Assembly: GCF_001949145.1 (NCBI RefSeq)
Contig: NW_019091382.1
Span: forward strand, 154,655 to 218,654
Reading direction: 5' to 3'
Source of the DNA: Acanthaster planci
Taxonomy: Eukaryota; Echinodermata; Asteroidea; Valvatida; Acanthasteridae
DNA: 64,000 bases
Made by a program: the position numbers and the translations under genes. The notes under the pieces are model-generated. The model had not been told where the DNA came from and searched no databases. It worked only from the letters and a program-made list of their open reading frames with translations. This document shows, piece by piece, positions 48,201 through 59,000 of this stretch. Position 1 is the first letter of the stretch. Each line of letters opens with the position of its first letter.

Positions 48201-50663
48201 CTCTTTGTTTTGTGCACATGCCGATGAAAATGAAAAGTCATGAATACTTTTTTGCCTCGTAGGTACTAAACCAGCATGCTTCTGTGAAGTGGTAATGTCC
48301 TGTCCACTGGAGCTGTCATGGCTTAGTGTACAGCGCTTAATGCAAGTGCCATGGACGGTCAATATCAAATCTGAAAATTTCTTCTTACTTTCCCCCGCTT
48401 TTCTGAAATCTTCGGTTAGGAAAAAGTACACTATAAAGTAAAAAATAAAAGCTGTTAAACTTAGTTTTCCTTAATGGTTAGTGCACAATGACATCTGGTT
48501 TGTAGAGGGGGTTGAGTAGTTTTAGATTGGGGGTAGAGATGTGGACGGCAAGGGTGACAATAGGTCAACCAGAGCGGTTGTATCACTATTTGTATCACTA
48601 GTGTATGTGTTTTACTGTCACAATTTTCCTTGCCATGCTGAATACCACTATTGCACTGTAGGAGGGTATGGTGGCATCTCTTCCTCGTTGCTATGGGGCG
48701 TGGCTCTGTCTTTAATTAACCAGTTTGCTTGTCTGCATGTAATCACCGTTGCGTAATCTGGCCGCTTTCCTCCCGCTTGACGGCAGTTTCCTTCCCACAA
48801 ATCTTCACAGCAGAAGGTTTTCCTGTTTTCAATTGTGTTAAACACTTCCCCTTTGCTGGTCCAATTGTGCCACCTTCTTTAAGACTGCCGTATATGTAGA
48901 CGGTTCAGATTTCCTCCCCAAGAGGTGGCTGATCATACTTTAAAGACCAAACTGAATGCTTCTCTTGTGTCGTTCACTTTCAAGGTTATGTATCATGAGA
49001 GATCTTGTGTTGCAGTGGAGTTAACTTTTAAGCCTCAGAAATGTGACCCGATCCCACAAAATGAGTCCAAAGGCCATTTCAGTTTGCATTAGAAAGAGCA
49101 AACTGAGCTGTCAGTTTTGACGCATCGCTCAGTTTGCCATCCTGATGAAAATGACATTGGTAAAAAATGTTAATACTGCTATTTCCCAGAGATCTCTCTC
49201 ACTGGACACCATCTTTGTAGGAAAATTACAGCTGCTTATTCAACATTATCAGGTGCATTTGCACGTAATGTGCAATGTGTTCTCTATGCGTGTTGTCCAA
49301 GTGTCTTCAGAACACGGCACTGCCGATATGCATCACAGAGATTTGACATCCAGTGCACGTGTCAATCTGCAGGAAGTGATGTCATATAAGAGAGACCTAT
49401 AGAGGCTTTGCATGGTAGCCATCTTGGAGGGCAGGTCCTTTGTTCCACACGGAAACTTCCTGGCCAGCAACTTGGCAGCCACGCAAACCCTCTATTGAAT
49501 TAAACTGTGTAGTAAAGGCCCTAAACCCATAAGTAGCTCGGTTGAGTGACGACTCATTTTATTGGAGTGGGTCACAAATGTAGTCTGTATATTTTTCATT
49601 GCCTCGAAGTATGAAATGACCCTCAGTAAAGTGTGCCAAGTACAACCCCCTGCACCTTTACCCTCATCCCCGCCCATACCATTCGGCCACACCCATCCTT
49701 AATCCTCAACCGACCCCCCCACCCAACATCATGCCTGCTTAAGCCTACTCAATGCACACTAGTCGACATATTGCTGTACTGATAGGGCCGATCTCACTCA
49801 TAGACATGTGTTGATTATTTTAAACCAAATGGCCTTTGGCACTCCTCATTTCGTGTATACATGTATAAACCGTTCAAATAACACACTGGCTTCATTATTT
49901 GCTGTGCTTCAGCAATTTCTAAGTAGCGTTCAGAAATGTGCCCTTGGTCTGATGTCCAAATTGGTCCCTGCTTTCACAACAGTGTTGTATTTGAGTCCAT
50001 GGCAAGTCATTCAGTCTTAAGCCAATTCACAAGCTATTTCAAACAAGCTGTGACAGAAGCATTCTTTTGTCATTGTTCACCCTGTTACTTACAACTGGCC
50101 TTGTGAAAGGACTTGTGACTGGACTTGTGAAAGGACTTGTGACTGGACTTGTGACTGAACTTGTGACTGGCCTTGTGAAAGGACTTGTGACTGGCCTTGT
50201 GAAAGGACTTGTGACTGGNNNNNNNNNNNNNNNNNNNNNNNNNNNNNNNNNNNNNNNNNNNNNNNNNNNNNNNNNNNNNNNNNNNNNNNNNNNNNNACTT
50301 GTGACTGAACTTGTGACTGGCCTTGTGAAAGGACTTGTGACTGGCCTTGTGAAAGGACTTGTGACTGGACTTGTGACTGGACTTGTGACTGGCCTTGTGA
50401 AAGGACTTGTGACTGGCCTTGTGACTGGCCTTGTGAAAGTACTTGTGACTGGACTTGTGACGGACTCCAATACAACGCTGTTTCACAACCGGTTTCAGAA
50501 TCCTTCCCTCTTTGTGTAACTGACACGTCTTTGTACCACAACCCCAGATGATGAAACCTTTCAGGATGTGTTCCGAGATTTCACCAACCTGGCTTCCAAC
50601 AACCCCGAAGCGCTCAATCGCAACTTCCAAGAGCCGGACAAGCCCACGACACCCGACACCTGA
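24276..50663 (+). CDS. ACAP2-like: ACAP-type ArfGAP (BAR-PH-ArfGAP-ankyrin), 28 exons, 802 aa
   Basis: Exons: 24276-24352, 31581-31638, 32251-32309, 32999-33059, 33366-33419, 34378-34436, 35027-35210, 35350-35394, 35733-35828, 38031-38105, 38573-38673, 39041-39092, 39581-39681, 39865-39976, 40267-40343, 40670-40731, 41769-41832, 42088-42157, 42268-42362, 42879-43099, 44433-44507, 44947-45041, 45291-45407, 45768-45877, 46157-46217, 46494-46543, 47105-47166, 50548-50663. The sum is 2409 nt, with all phases consistent. Domains: BAR (about 10-235, FEEALKDSPNFR), PH (about 270-368, MEGYLFKKTNNAFKTWHRRW), ArfGAP (about 404-515) with a perfect C-x2-C-x16-C-x2-C-x4-R motif (C418, C421, C438, C441, R446), and ankyrin repeats (about 632-745). 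It should stimulate GTP hydrolysis on Arf GTPases (Arf6 for mammalian ACAPs) at phosphoinositide-rich, curved membranes. ACAP2 versus ACAP3 orthology is not resolved. Exon 20 ends at 43099 because only that donor keeps phase; this exon adds a basic linker. Confidence 0.95.
25575..25626. repeat. Short TTAACCCTAA-ended element
   Basis: CTAAACCCTAAGAGTCCTCC through GAGTTGGGGTTAA is the inverse relative of 1579-1636. It lies in the large first ACAP intron. Confidence 0.55.
25819..26039. repeat. 221-bp element with TTAACCCTAACC ends
   Basis: The ends TTAACCCTAACC and GGTTAGGGTTAA are perfect inverted repeats, 12 bases each, and equal two telomere-type units. There is no open frame of note. It lies in ACAP intron 1. 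Confidence 0.65.
28300..28320. repeat. ACATGTAC microsatellite
   Basis: Alternating ACATGT/ACATGT units form a self-complementary tract. The same palindromic word recurs densely across 27300-31400, e.g. 29882-29900, and many isolated copies occur elsewhere in the window. Confidence 0.8.
29893..30083. repeat. Two-copy tandem duplication, 98-bp period
   Basis: ACATGTAGCTGAGTCGTGAA at 29893 recurs as ACATGTAACTGAGTGGTGAA at 29991, and both continue through GTTAGCAGGAAAGTTGTGCT with few differences. It lies in ACAP intron 1; both units start with the ACATGTA word, which may have seeded slippage. Confidence 0.9.
30657..30729. repeat. TGTACATG-rich palindromic tract
   Basis: A dense cluster of TGTACA, ACATGTAC and GTACGTAC words. 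It is mutually self-complementary, so long open frames read through it on both strands; those frames are compositional artefacts. Confidence 0.75.
30849..31274. mobile_element. ~426-bp MITE with TCATGCTGTTTAG ends
   Basis: The left end TCATGCTGTTTAGGGTCAAC is mirrored at the right by GTTGACGCTAAACAGCATGA; inner GTCAACAA/TTGTTGAC words are repeated on both sides. The interior carries inverted GCCGCCATCTTG (31029) and AAGATGGCGGC (31076). There is no transposase. It is in ACAP intron 1, about 300 bases before exon 2. Confidence 0.75.
38372..38515 (-). repeat. Inverse copy of the 1880-2052 repeat
   Basis: It reads, inverted, CATGATTTATGTC, then CAGTGGGCGGGGCT and CACTGGATC-like words in the same order as 1880-2052. 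It lies in ACAP intron 10, ending about 58 bases before exon 11. Confidence 0.6.
40996..41487. repeat. Back-to-back pair of tRNA-derived SINEs
   Basis: Two SINE copies face opposite ways in ACAP intron 16. The minus copy has A box TAGCTCAGTTGG (41081-41092, inverted) and B box GGTTCCAATCC (41038-41048, inverted). The plus copy has TGGCTCAGTTGG (41391-41402) and GGTTCAAATCC (41435-41445). Both continue into CAGTCAATTTCTTTGTTCAT. Arms of about 120 bases can pair. A third partial minus tail lies at 41312-41360, showing rearrangement. Neither copy has a proper acceptor stem, so functional tRNA genes are unlikely. Confidence 0.75.
41540..41686. mobile_element. Palindromic MITE, copy 2
   Basis: Same family as 20170-20316: GATTCACAATAGTGCGCATC at the left, a near-complete palindrome around GTCGACC, and AATGCGTTGAAAATTG on the right. 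The loop is in the other orientation. It lies in ACAP intron 16, about 80 bases before exon 17. Confidence 0.8.
44270..44345 (+). repeat. Fragment of CCTCAATCC family
   Basis: TGTGGCTGGGCCGTACCTTC followed by CTCAATCCTTCAAATTCCTC matches the family at 54525-54880. It is a short, diverged fragment in ACAP intron 20. Confidence 0.5.
46643..46709. repeat. Diverged copy of the 53666-53734 mini-element
   Basis: Shared order of words: CCCTAACAGTCCCAAATCC, TATGAT, GATTTTAC and TACACCC, then GGGAGTTAA. It lies in ACAP intron 26, about 100 bases after exon 26. Confidence 0.55.
46770..46899. mobile_element. Foldback element, family copy A
   Basis: The left arm GAGGCTTTGCACAGTTGCCA and the right arm, inverted, GAGAGTTTGCATGGCTGCTA pair, as do inner GTGCTTTTATTCCAC and GTGCTTTTGTTCCAC. 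It lies in ACAP intron 26. A second, shorter copy is at 49398-49496. Confidence 0.65.
47225..47405 (+). repeat. CCTCAATCC-family element ending GGGTTAA
   Basis: It begins near CCTTAATCCTCAATAATCC, includes GCAGTGGCTGTGCTCTACCC and GAATTCCTCCAAAAGCC, and ends GGGTATAGGGTTAA. This is one of the more complete copies and shows that the body family and the TTAACCCTAA-type end belong together. Confidence 0.6.
49398..49496. mobile_element. Foldback element, family copy B
   Basis: GAGGCTTTGCATGGTAGCCA at the left pairs with the right arm ending GCAGCCACGCAAACCCTCTA, with TTTGTTCCACACGGAAAC at the apex. It lies in ACAP intron 27. Confidence 0.65.
50097..50461. repeat. 12/24-bp minisatellite interrupted by N gap
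   Basis: Alternating 12-mers GGACTTGTGACT and GGCCTTGTGAAA (with one TGAACTTGTGACT-type variant) run to within about 90 bases of the last ACAP exon. N at 50219-50296 marks unresolved copies. The 12-base unit lacks stops in several frames, so long open frames on both strands are artefacts of the repeat, not genes. The array is intronic. Confidence 0.9.
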
Positions 50664-53095
50664 GAGGACTGGGGGCAACTCTAACAGTAGCTCGTAGTTC
50701 ACTGACCCCTTCACTGCAAGTGCAATAATATATCCCATCCACTGGGTCATCTCTATCAGCAGCTATTATCCAGGATATTTATAACCTTCTCTTGTAGGTC
50801 CAACTGAGAGAACTGCACTTGATGCAGTGAAGGGATTAGATTAAAACCATTTCTAAAGTTACAGCCCCGCTTAAAGTTGCAGCAGCGCACTTGCATCTCA
50901 GAGTTTGGACCCTAAGCTATAATCTCAGAGATGAATACAACTTACGACAGCGAGCTAGTGTCACATGAAGGCTCACTTAAATTTCTTCAGAACAGCACCG
51001 CATTGAAGGCCGGTTTATACTACTACAGGCCAATGTAAATGTGAAGCGAATTTGACGTCATTAAAGATTTGCAGCCAAATTTTGCACGAGTTGAAATGGG
51101 CTCAACTTTTGCAAACTCACAGCGCAAATAATTGATCTGATGTCACAAGTTCATGTGCGCTGTCGCGTGAAGTATAAACCAGCCTTCAGTTGAATAGTTG
51201 TTTAGTCTGCACACAGTCAGCATATATAGATACATGTCACCCAGTAACTCACGGCAAAACTAAGTACAATTAAAGCCACATGATGGCTGCTCTTTTTGGA
51301 TAAATTGCTTGAATGAGCAAACAGTAAGATAACTTAAGAATCTAATAACTTACTGAAGTTTGGTTTGATGCTAGCAAACTTATTCAGCGTCATTCAATGG
51401 CTACATGGCATACGAAGGGTATCACGTTATCTCTGTCTCCTGTTAATCACAAACATGCGGAAAAGGCGGGCATGTTTTAAATGGCAAATTGCGAAAATCG
51501 ACAAGAAATGTTTTGAAGTGAAAAATGACCAAGTGCGCTTAATACTCAGTGATTGTCACCTTACGGCACATCCTCTTGTGCTGTAGCATGTAGATAACAG
51601 CAAGGTTAAAGTCACTGTTTTTTTAGTGGGGGGGGTTCCCACATTTTCTGCAGTTGTAAAAGTGGCATTGTGCTCAAGTGAACTCATTGAGCCCTTGCCT
51701 GCTACTGTCATCACTGACATCAAAAGAGGGCGCTGTGCATGTTCACAAAGACATGTACAGCTATGTCAAAACGTGGGCTTGAGGCTGAAAAGTGCTTTAA
51801 ATTATTTTTGGTGTAACAAAAAATTGTACAAAAAACAACAAAAATCAACTCATTTTTTAAAAAAAGATAGTCACAGAGGAACACTATTTTCTAGACAAAG
51901 GTTTAATCACATGTAGGCAAATTTTCAAGATACAGAATTTGTATAAATACCAGTTTCTCTTTTTCATGCATGAATGAAAGTAATATTGTATTGAATGTAG
52001 CTACTGTAGGCACATTCTTGCCAGCAGTAGCCACGTATCTCAAACACACAGCTCTTTAACTCTTCCTTCATGTTAAAAATATGCACTTGATTTTTCTTCT
52101 TTTTCCTCATGTTTAATCTGAAATGATTTTTCCCTCCTAAAAAAGACCATGACAGATCATGCAAGATGATACGAAAGTGAGCATTCTTTCCAGTGGAAAA
52201 TAATCACGGAATTAGCATCATGAAAGGCAAATTATCTCACTTTTACCAAGCAGTTTGTAAATAAAATCTTCAGCTCTGTTCAAAACTTGCTGAGCACTCA
52301 ACATAATAAATCCAAACCCTTCCATTTCTTGAACAAACCAACAGAAATACCGGGACTGATCAATGAAAAATATTTCATTTTGAAAGGCAGTTTTTCTCTA
52401 AAACAATGAACAATTTTTTAGACTCAGTCCCAGCTTAATGCAAGTAAAAGAAAATATGATAAATGACTTTATTTTTATCACATAACAATAATTTTGGAAC
52501 GAAAGAAAATGTTAAGCAACCTGAACCGGTTTTACCATTCACATGGTTTGATTTCAGTTTTTTAGAATTCATAAACATTTGTATTGAAAGGAATAACTTG
52601 AGAGTACAGGGACAGTACTACAGAAAAGTTGTGAAGCACGTAAAGTTTGAAAATTAGTTACAAAAACATTTTCATCATAGCATTGTTACGAATTTAATAT
52701 GCCTCTCGAATTGTTTGCTCTAAGGATTGTTAAATTAATTTATAACAGTGTTTTGCTATGTCATTATCTTCGAAGACTAAGTTTTAAATTATAACGAGTA
52801 ATTGGGACTGTTTGAATGAATACCAACTAATTTGTGTCAACTTTGGTGAATTAAAATCCGAGCGGCGGCGGGCAAGGCCAAGTTGAAATTGTGTGTCCTA
52901 TAGCAGTTGTTGGTGGATCTACTGTTGTTTTGATGCACTGGGTATGATGGATAGGGGTCAAAAGTTAACGTAGGCCCTGACCTCTAGTTGCATTTGCAAT
53001 GAAAATCACTTGTCCAAAATGGAGTGGACCCTTGCTTCCAAATGTCAACAGCACTTTGTGATGTAACCGCAAGCGTCTGGCCCGTTTAGCACCTC
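50664..53095. other. Convergent ACAP/allantoinase 3' region
   Basis: About 2.4 kb between the two stop codons. It probably contains both 3' UTRs: AATAAA near 52260 (plus) and its complement TTTATT near 52468 (minus) are candidate poly(A) signals. Open stretches near 51626-51916 and 52463-52657 have no recognisable domain. I see no further gene. Confidence 0.45.
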
Positions 53096-56000
53096 TCAAT
53101 GTTTCGGGGATGCAGACTGGCCCCCTGCCGTCCCCCTGAACAACAGCTTGCCGAGCGGTTTCCCCGAGTGTCGTCCCCCGTCGTACACCACCTGACCCCT
53201 GACCAGCGTCTTGTGGACTACACCCTTTAGGACTTTGCCCTCGTAAGGGGTCAGTTTGTTCCGATGTTGGATCTTGTCTCGAGTGACCTAGGAGAGAATG
53301 ATATTCCCGTTATATCCACCCCTATTTATTACCCGTGTCCAGCAGAAGCGCCCCCCTCATTAGCTGAAAAGAGCCATGCTGGTGCAGGGTGTCCATTTTG
53401 TTGGTAGCAACATGACTGTCATGTGTGCACTGCACAGTCATTTGTAAACCAACAGAGTGCAGTTCCCACCACATAAGCCTTCATTGCTGGGAAAATTGCG
53501 CCCTGACTGGTCCCGCAGGGGGCCCATAACCCACAGTAATGTGAGCCAACACAAATATATTACGTTGCCCATGCACACGTTTTGTGATCACGAGAAAGGG
53601 GTCATTCCATAACTTTGGCTTCCAATGTTTTTTAATGTCAATGTTACAAGTTAAGATCACATTCTTTAACCCTAACGGTTCCAAATCCCCCAGTTTCAAT
53701 ATGATTTTACATACACCCAAGAGGTTAGGGTTAATTTCCAATAGTGATTAAGAATAGCCATATTTACCTGTCAAACACTAGTGTCAAATCAATGTCAGTC
53801 ATGTATATATACGAGTACCAAGTCATATTACACAAGTGTAGAAGGGACAGAAAAAAGTCACATTTCAGACCCCAAATTTATAGAATCACCCAGATTTGAA
53901 CTTTATGCACACTGTTTTCCTATTTTGAATCGTCCGTCCTTCACTGTTCACCTACGCTGCTGCCACACAGTGAACACTTCTTGTTTACTGGGGGAAAAAC
54001 GTGGAAATCTAGCCAATTAAAACCTAAAGCAAATCAGCCAGGACAAAATGAATTCTGTTTGCCGGTATCGATATTTCCCATAATGCACTGGGAAAACAGC
54101 CCCCTTTGGAACCTTCACTGTGACACACTACCGGAAGAGTTTCTTGCGTTGTAACAAAGTGGACTGGACATAGGCATGACAATGGCATCGCCATGGTAAC
54201 CATATTGCAGTGTAGAGATCATTACGAATCATTCCAATTGCAACAAACCGTCCTGCTCATGACACAGTCATGGCTTGATTCTTACCTGGAATTCTGCTTC
54301 TGGGTCCCATATCACTAGGTCTCCATCCATGCCCACCTTGAGTTGCCCCTTACTGTCTGCCAGGCCAGCCAACTGGGCAGTCCGTTCACACATCAGGCGG
54401 ACTAGCTCATGAATATGCATGCCTCGATTCCGTGACCCAGTCCAGAACAGTGATAATCCTTGAGCAGAAATGACCCAAAAGTGCATCAATATAAGTGACG
54501 CAGCTTCTGCTTTTTAACTACACTTCTCAACTCCAAGCTTCTTATCCTGAACTCCCAAGAGCTCTTGCTTGGAACTTTCCTCAATCCTGCAAACCCATCA
54601 GAAAAAAAACGAGAGGAATATTCTTTGCTCTTCATTGTTTAAGAAACACTAAGCCCCATGTTGAATAACAGTGGCTGGGCTTTTCCTCAATCCTGCAAAA
54701 TCCTCCACTTTGCAAGAATCCAATGACACATTCTTTGTATTTCAACTTCCAAGGGGCATCAGGGCTGCCATGTAAAGTACCAGTGGCTGAGCTCTACCTT
54801 CCTTAATCCCACAAAACCTTCTGAAACATTCTGGCCAATTTTGAAGGGTTCAGGAGGGTTTAGAACAAGATTAGAAATGCACATCTCACAGGCTGAATTT
54901 CTCACCAAACTGCAAAGATGAAATCCCTCCCCATGCCTTCATGAAGTCGCCTTCTTGAGTAAGTTTGAGGTCAGCCGTGCATGGGGAGTGATCCGACACG
55001 ATCATATCAATGTCGCCAGAGGTGACAGCAGACCAAAGCCTAGCCTACAGAAATGTTTACAAGCAAGAACACCCAGTCAATATCCTTGGATCTGTGACTG
55101 GAAGGAGAGTCACTCACCAGCCAATCACAAGTCAATCATGAAACCAATCATAGGTCAAATTGCAAGCCAGATCACGAGGTCTTTGCAAATAACATTTAAA
55201 TACTGCATTTTGAAAACATAATCGAATAAACATCTCAAAGTAATCTGAGCTCTGCGCATTTTGTTGTAATTCAGTTAACAAATGTACGAGTCGGGTTTTA
55301 TACATTTTAGGAAGAGCTTTTCTTCAGAGCGTTTTATGCTGAAGCCATCTTTGCATGGTTCCCTGAAGACTTGGCATCGATCGCCGAACCACTGTGGCGC
55401 AAGCACGAGACAGCAACAAAATCTAAAAATGTTTGCTTCATTTTCTCACCTGGTTCTCGTGTTCCCTGATTGGTGGGCAGCATTTGAACTGCGTGGCTCC
55501 GCTGGGCACAGTTTCCGCATCCAGCGAGAGGTAGTGATGGCACGTTTCTACGGTGATGGGAGCGCCCTGTTTGCGGGCATCGAGAATGATGGGAAGGGCC
55601 TCCGCTGAGGAGAGGTGAACAATGTGACAGGGCACCCTGCAGTACAGAAATCGCGGTTGGATTTCTTCAAATCATCTGAATTTTTATTAATTTCCTACAC
55701 AGGAAAACAACATATAGGCTGGCTATCTTGCGTATTACCACATTCCTCACTTCAAGATGAATAAATCATAATTACCTGTACTGCAAGCACAACTTGGCGA
55801 CCAATCGAATGGCTTCATTCTCCATGGCTTTTGGCCTGGACTTCAGAAATGTCTCATAGGCAGTTGGAGCAGTCAGATTGTCATCTGGTTGGAGGTCTGT
55901 CTCCACTTCAGCATGGAACTTTTCCAAGAAAATAAAAGAAAAGTGTGACGTACAGTGGTTTGTCTTGGTGCTGATTTTCTTCCCTTTTTCCCCCTATGAA

Positions 56001-59000
56001 TATCCAGAAAAGTGAAGAGCATTCTTTTATCAGACTGTGTGAAGCAGTCACTCTCTGGTTGGGTGGGGTTCTGTGTTTGGTCAGCTGTACAGGCCTGTCA
56101 TATGGTGTTTACCTCTGCATAAAAGAAGTCCACATAATGCAGGGTACATTGGCATTGTGTGGACTTACACACGTCCACACAATGTTTTCCCTTCTCTGAA
56201 AAACATTTTCGGAGGCATTTTGGGGTCAAGGTTATTGTGGCAAAATGAAGAGGAACAGTCCAGGAAATCATCATCAAAAATCCAGCTTGAAGGAGTTACA
56301 AACAAAAGAGGAACAATAGGGGGTCCCCAGTTGCAGGCAAATACACACTTATGTGTGTGTGTGTAGAAGCGTTTTGTCAATGTTGAATTTAAAACTTATT
56401 GCTTTGAGCTTTTGAACAAACTACATTTCGTATCATAAAGTAAGCTTGAAAGCTTCAAGATTGATTTCTTATCAATGAATACAATTTTCGGTATCAAGAG
56501 GTCGCAAATAACCCGTTTGGAATTTACCACATTTGTTACAAAGTGTGCCTGGCCCTTCATATTTCCAGCATGAAATGTGGCAAAGGTGGACCCCCTTTGT
56601 GATATGATGCACAAGCTATACACCCTAAGGCTATTGTGCCTATTGCACCCCCCCCCGGAAATCTGAGGGGAATTCCAAAGATTCCGTCAACACAAAAGAA
56701 GACTCAATAGAGGGGGGCCCCCTTGCCACATATCATGCATCAAATGGCCCTTCGGGGCATGAGATGCCCAATTTGTCTCATCTCTTACCAGCAGCACACT
56801 GTCGGTGCCCTGCAGTTCCTTCATGGCTTTGTGCAGGTCATCCTCGGTAACATGGGGGAACTCGTCCACTCCGCTGTGGATCAGAAAACACTTGAACCCA
56901 GCGATGCCCTCACGAATCATAGGCTTCAACTCTAGCTGTCATTATATGTGACACGGGGATAAAGGATGATTTGGGTCAATCATCCTTCAACCACAAGCAA
57001 AGTTACAGATGGAAGGGGGGGCTGGTATTTTGGAGCCTTAATTGATCCTTAAATTAAAATCCACCATTGTGCATGGTACATTCTCTGAACTTCAACTTTC
57101 AAGGTTCATCAAACCCCATACAAAGTAACAGCAGACATCTTCCCAAACCTCTTCATGGATTTTGAAGGGCGCGGGAAGTTTAAGGAGATGGAATTTCATT
57201 CAGCCACTGAGTGGTGTTAATTTCATATAATTTACTGCTTAATTTTCAAAGGCCAGCATATTTTCATGTGTTATGTTCTCCCCTATCTAAGAAATGAGTT
57301 TGTCCCAGGAGTGTGGAGTGGTGTAGACTAATAGCCAGCATGCAAATTAGGTTATGCTTGAGAGATCCTGTTCAGTCTCAGATGCCCAATGTACTAGCCT
57401 TCACGGCTTGCAGTCACCTGTGTAGGACCTGCTGGGCGTCACCTATGATGCAATACCTGTTTGAGCGTGAAACTGTAAGCTTTATTTCACTTTGATTTAC
57501 AGACTTAGAAGTCAGTGTCAGGGTTGCAGCAATGAAAGAATCTTTTGGATGTTTTTGGTAGGAAATTTGCATTCCCACAACTATAAAAATGGAAATCAAT
57601 TGCAAGGATTGAGCTGAGGCCTGCTTTAATTCTGTAAACAAGTTTATTTTCAAGGAAGTTGAATGGGACATCCTTGCATAGTGCTACCGCAAACCTCTAT
57701 AACTTTAACTTACTACCGTCGCCACGAAAAGTTTCACAGCTCAAGTTTATTTTTCGTTAAATATACCTGATAAAATAAGTTGGCTCTATCAGGAGATGAA
57801 TATTTTGAAGGTAATTTTCATTCCCTAGAAATGAATTTTAGGGTTAATCTATTCAGGCATGTAATTTGAACTGTGATAAAACAGCAAGGATATTCCAATC
57901 TTTACAAGACTTCTTTCAGCATGTTTCAACTTTCAATGGTCTGATCCAAGGAAAAGTTGCATGCCTGTCTGCTGAGAGCACGAAGTGAATTTAAAATTCA
58001 TCAGAAACTGGAAATGATAAATTCTCAACAGTTTAGTCTCACATTGAAATTAGATATTGTCCTGGAGTGCTTTCCCAAGGGGGAACGACCTGAAGTCAGA
58101 GCCCAAGGTCCTCAGCGGACAACAAGCACTTATACCGCCCTGTGTGGATAGCACCCATGACTGAGGAATAGATTCCTGTGTGGAACATGTCAGGTTCGAC
58201 TGAAGGACGCCTGTGCGGACGGTCGGCCGACTGTCCAGAAACCAAACTCACCTGGGCTGGTAGCATCAAGACCAAACCAATCACTGGGTTACATTAATGA
58301 TAGACCTGTAACGCTCATTTAGCTAAGTTAACCCTCCTTTGGTTTTATAGCACAAATATGCACAAGTGCCCAAGGTCACTCTCTTGCATGTTGGTGCAGT
58401 GCACAACACAACACAACTGTGCTTCTTTGAGATGTTTACCAAGTGACCCAAAGAGTGACTTCAGCATAGGAGGGTTCAAGATGGAGGTGGGATTACTGAA
58501 ACCCAAGAGCAAACATTAGACGAACCGTTTCTAAACCAGTTCTAAACCATGTATCGCAGTGCATTCACACTGATTTCTTTCTGGGTGAGGTAAATCTTAT
58601 GTGCTTGTCGGGCTAGCTCTAAAAAGTCTTTATTTTTGGGGGGGGTGATATTTTTTGCAACTTTTTTTTGCATGATTAAAGAGTACCATAGGCCTAAGTA
58701 ATAATTCGGTGGACGAAATTTGGTGACCCTTAGCAATTTCATTTTGTCTTTTTATTTCATCCATCTTCACTGTCACACTCCTTGGGATTTTGTTGGAAAA
58801 AAAATAAATACTTGATGCGACACATTTGGAGATCTAAATCTGTCGCAAGCTAGGGAGGACGGATCGAACCTCATTTCCCGGTATGACTCCACCCCAGAAC
58901 GCAACATCGACATGTGCCATCTCGGCTGCGTAGATTAACTTTGTCCTGAAGGCATCTAAGCTCACTGTGGAAGGAATGCAATTTCTGAAAAAGGGGGAAA

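Noticed and set aside
50039-50750. Long open frames on both strands through the CTTGTGA array
   Set aside because: They are products of the 12-base unit lacking stops and of N runs; the true coding sequence here is only the ACAP terminal exon.
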